Part shown: one piece after another, positions 62,766-64,000 of the stretch
Numbering within the stretch: the stretch's first letter is position 1
Layout: each line of letters opens with the position of its first letter
Made by a program: the position numbers and the translations under genes
NCBI RefSeq assembly: GCF_019802045.1
Contig: NZ_JAHVHU010000005.1
Location: 124,001-188,000, forward strand
DNA length: 64,000 nt
Direction of reading: 5' to 3'
Source of the DNA: Membranihabitans marinus
GTDB lineage: Bacteria > Bacteroidota > Bacteroidia > Chitinophagales > Saprospiraceae
Notes under the pieces: model-generated
Told to the model about the DNA's origin: nothing
Databases searched by the model: none
Seen by the model: the letters and a program-made list of their open reading frames with translations, nothing else

Positions 62766-62795
62766 TTTGAGATTCCCAAATAACTCTTATATTTG
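62766..62795 (+). promoter_or_regulatory. Bacteroidota promoter for tRNA-Gly
   Basis: TTTG at 62766-62769 and TATATTTG at 62788-62795 (exact -7 match), with 18 bases between. The tRNA begins 26 bases after the -7 element. Confidence 0.7.
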
Positions 62796-62820
62796 CCATC
62801 GCTTACAAAAAATAGCACAC

Positions 62821-62893
<73 letters not shown>

Positions 62894-62900
62894 CATCAAG

Positions 62901-62926
62901 CCCTGGCTCATGGAGCCGGGGTTTTT
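62901..62926 (+). terminator. Rho-independent terminator after tRNA-Gly
   Basis: CCCTGGCTC pairs with GAGCCGGGG around ATG and is followed by TTTTT, starting 8 bases after the tRNA end. Confidence 0.8.
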
Positions 62927-63375
62927 CATTTCTACTATTGCCTTCCTCCGCTTAAAACCAGCGTTTATCCAATGATTTGATTCGATGACATTTTTTTTAC
63001 TTAAAAACCCTTCCGACCATTGGATGGGGTTCCGGGTCGAGGGTCCTGTTCCGGGGATGAGATGTATAAATCCTAATAGAAAGGCGTAGTGAATTAACCG
63101 TGATAAGATTCTTCAGCTATACAAAGACTGTCGAGAATCAGGAGGCATTGTCTTGTAAAAATAAAGGGAAGAACTTCGAAATACTACAAAATGTCGATTG
63201 AATTTATGTCCAATAAGGAACCTTTATTTACATCTAGGATATATATATTATGACTAAATGATTTTCTTGATCACCCCCTTCGAAAATCAAGTCGTTGTGG
63301 TAAATTAGGCGGATTGAGAGATTTTCTCGAGCCCAATAGGATACTCTTTCGATAATTGGCCCCTACCCTACTCTA
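62927..63375. other. 449-bp intergenic region, nothing recognised
   Basis: Lies between the tRNA terminator and the end of the aquaporin gene. No reading frame, RNA or repeat could be supported. Confidence 0.45.
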
Positions 63376-64000
63376 TTAAAATACGAGATAAAAGCCACCC
63401 GCGATGGCCGCACCTACCAGAGGTCCGACAACCGGGATCCAGGCATAATCCCAGCCCGCTGATTCTTCTTTTTTGGTAAAAAGCAAGGAATAGACAATGC
63501 GCGGCGATAAATCCCGTGCCGGATTAATGGCATAACCCGTGGTGCCACCCAGCGACAATCCAATCGCCCAGACCAAAAATGCGACCGGAATGGCTCCAAT
63601 GGAACCGAGTCCCACCGGCGTTTGATTTGGATCTTCCAATTTGGCTCCCGTAATATACAATACCACAAAGACCAATACAAAGGTGCCAATTAATTCCGAC
63701 AGAAAATTATTTCCATTGTTCCGAATCTCCGGATGGGTACAAAATGTAGCCCGGATCCCAAGAATGTTGGTGGTGGCCTGATAGTGCATCCGATAGAACA
63801 ACCAGACAAACAACGCTCCGAGCCCCCCACCGATCATTTGCCCGGCAATATATGGTAGCACCTGGCCCCAATCAAATTTACCGGCAATAGCCAGCCCCAC
63901 CGTGACGGCCGGATTAATATGCGCACCGCTATAGGGGCCGGCAACCACTACACCGACAAAAACAGCCAGGGCCCACCCTGTCGTAATCACGATCCAACCT
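63376..64000 (-). CDS. MIP family aquaporin/glycerol facilitator, 5' end beyond the window
   Basis: About 208 codons are visible. The frame continues past the right edge: the residues before the GTG at 63990 read GWI in phase, so that GTG is internal and the true start lies outside. Two pore motifs are present: SGAHINPAVTVGL and GYAINPARDLSPRIVYSLLF; the Asp after the second NPAR and the overall pattern favour aquaglyceroporins (GlpF-like). Conserved GTFVLVFVVLYITGA and PVAFLVWAIGLSLGGTTGYA fit the second half-repeat. It passes water or small polyols across the inner membrane. Confidence 0.9.
   Translation of the reverse strand, partial: GWIVITTGWALAVFVGVVVAGPYSGAHINPAVTVGLAIAGKFDWGQVLPYIAGQMIGGGLGALFVWLFYRMHYQATTNILGIRATFCTHPEIRNNGNNFLSELIGTFVLVFVVLYITGAKLEDPNQTPVGLGSIGAIPVAFLVWAIGLSLGGTTGYAINPARDLSPRIVYSLLFTKKEESAGWDYAWIPVVGPLVGAAIAGGFYLVF

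Overview
The window comes from a Bacteroidota chromosome, most likely Saprospiria or a relative. Evidence: one secreted protein ends in a type A and another in a type B (gliding-motility CHU_C) type IX secretion sorting domain; promoters match the Bacteroidota TAnnTTTG -7 element; DUF6089, DUF721 next to recF, TIGR04282/TIGR04283 glycosyltransferases, DUF4212-symporter and SatD-DUF3307 pairs are all typical of the phylum. There are two tRNA genes (Leu-UAA, Gly-GCC), no rRNA, no CRISPR array, no prophage and no complete insertion sequence.

Layout. 0-8.3 kb is an accessory zone: a MATE transporter cut by the left edge, a family of secreted T9SS proteins (one full, one short paralogue, one remnant), a ParE-type toxin-antitoxin pair, and long spacers holding at least two dispersed repeat families. 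8.3-38.6 kb is mostly housekeeping: glycosyltransferase-recQ, an S8 protease, dciA-like DUF721 and recF, pdhA, a TPR membrane protein, ribH, an MBL hydrolase, a lipoprotein cytochrome c, pyrC, purK-purE, a GH20 hexosaminidase, a large FAD/Fe-S oxidoreductase, marC, ppk1-purB, a methyltransferase and mutS. 38.6-41.3 kb is a repeat-built island: a Tat-type Gfo/Idh/MocA oxidoreductase bracketed by 115-bp inverted repeats, with paired-hairpin elements and a 69-bp MITE-like insertion inside the left repeat. 41.3-53.3 kb holds small envelope proteins, arsenosugar-type glycosyltransferases, an Omp85-like barrel, proC, an acyltransferase, miaA, arsC, a hotdog thioesterase, a HAD phosphatase, TolC, and the DUF3307-SatD pair. 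53.6-57.8 kb is an acetate uptake/activation module (DUF4212 subunit, sodium:solute symporter, acetyl-CoA synthetase). 57.9-64 kb holds a TonB-type outer-membrane receptor, fluoride channel crcB, an AI-2E family permease, the two tRNAs and an aquaglyceroporin cut by the right edge.

Most noteworthy. (1) The SatD-family protein looks like a class III nucleotide-cyclase-like domain fused to a helix-turn-helix. It is translationally coupled to a polytopic DUF3307 protein, and upstream of it lie three 20-bp palindromes (TATAAG-N8-CTTATA type) at an exact 29-bp period. This looks like a self-regulating, nucleotide-linked membrane system of unknown function. (2) The oxidoreductase island shows nested repeats: paired hairpins, long inverted repeats, and a small palindromic element with a 6-bp target duplication. 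(3) Several dispersed repeat families and simple-sequence spacers recur in the intergenic DNA, and a comparable hexamer array sits in frame inside a glycosyltransferase gene.
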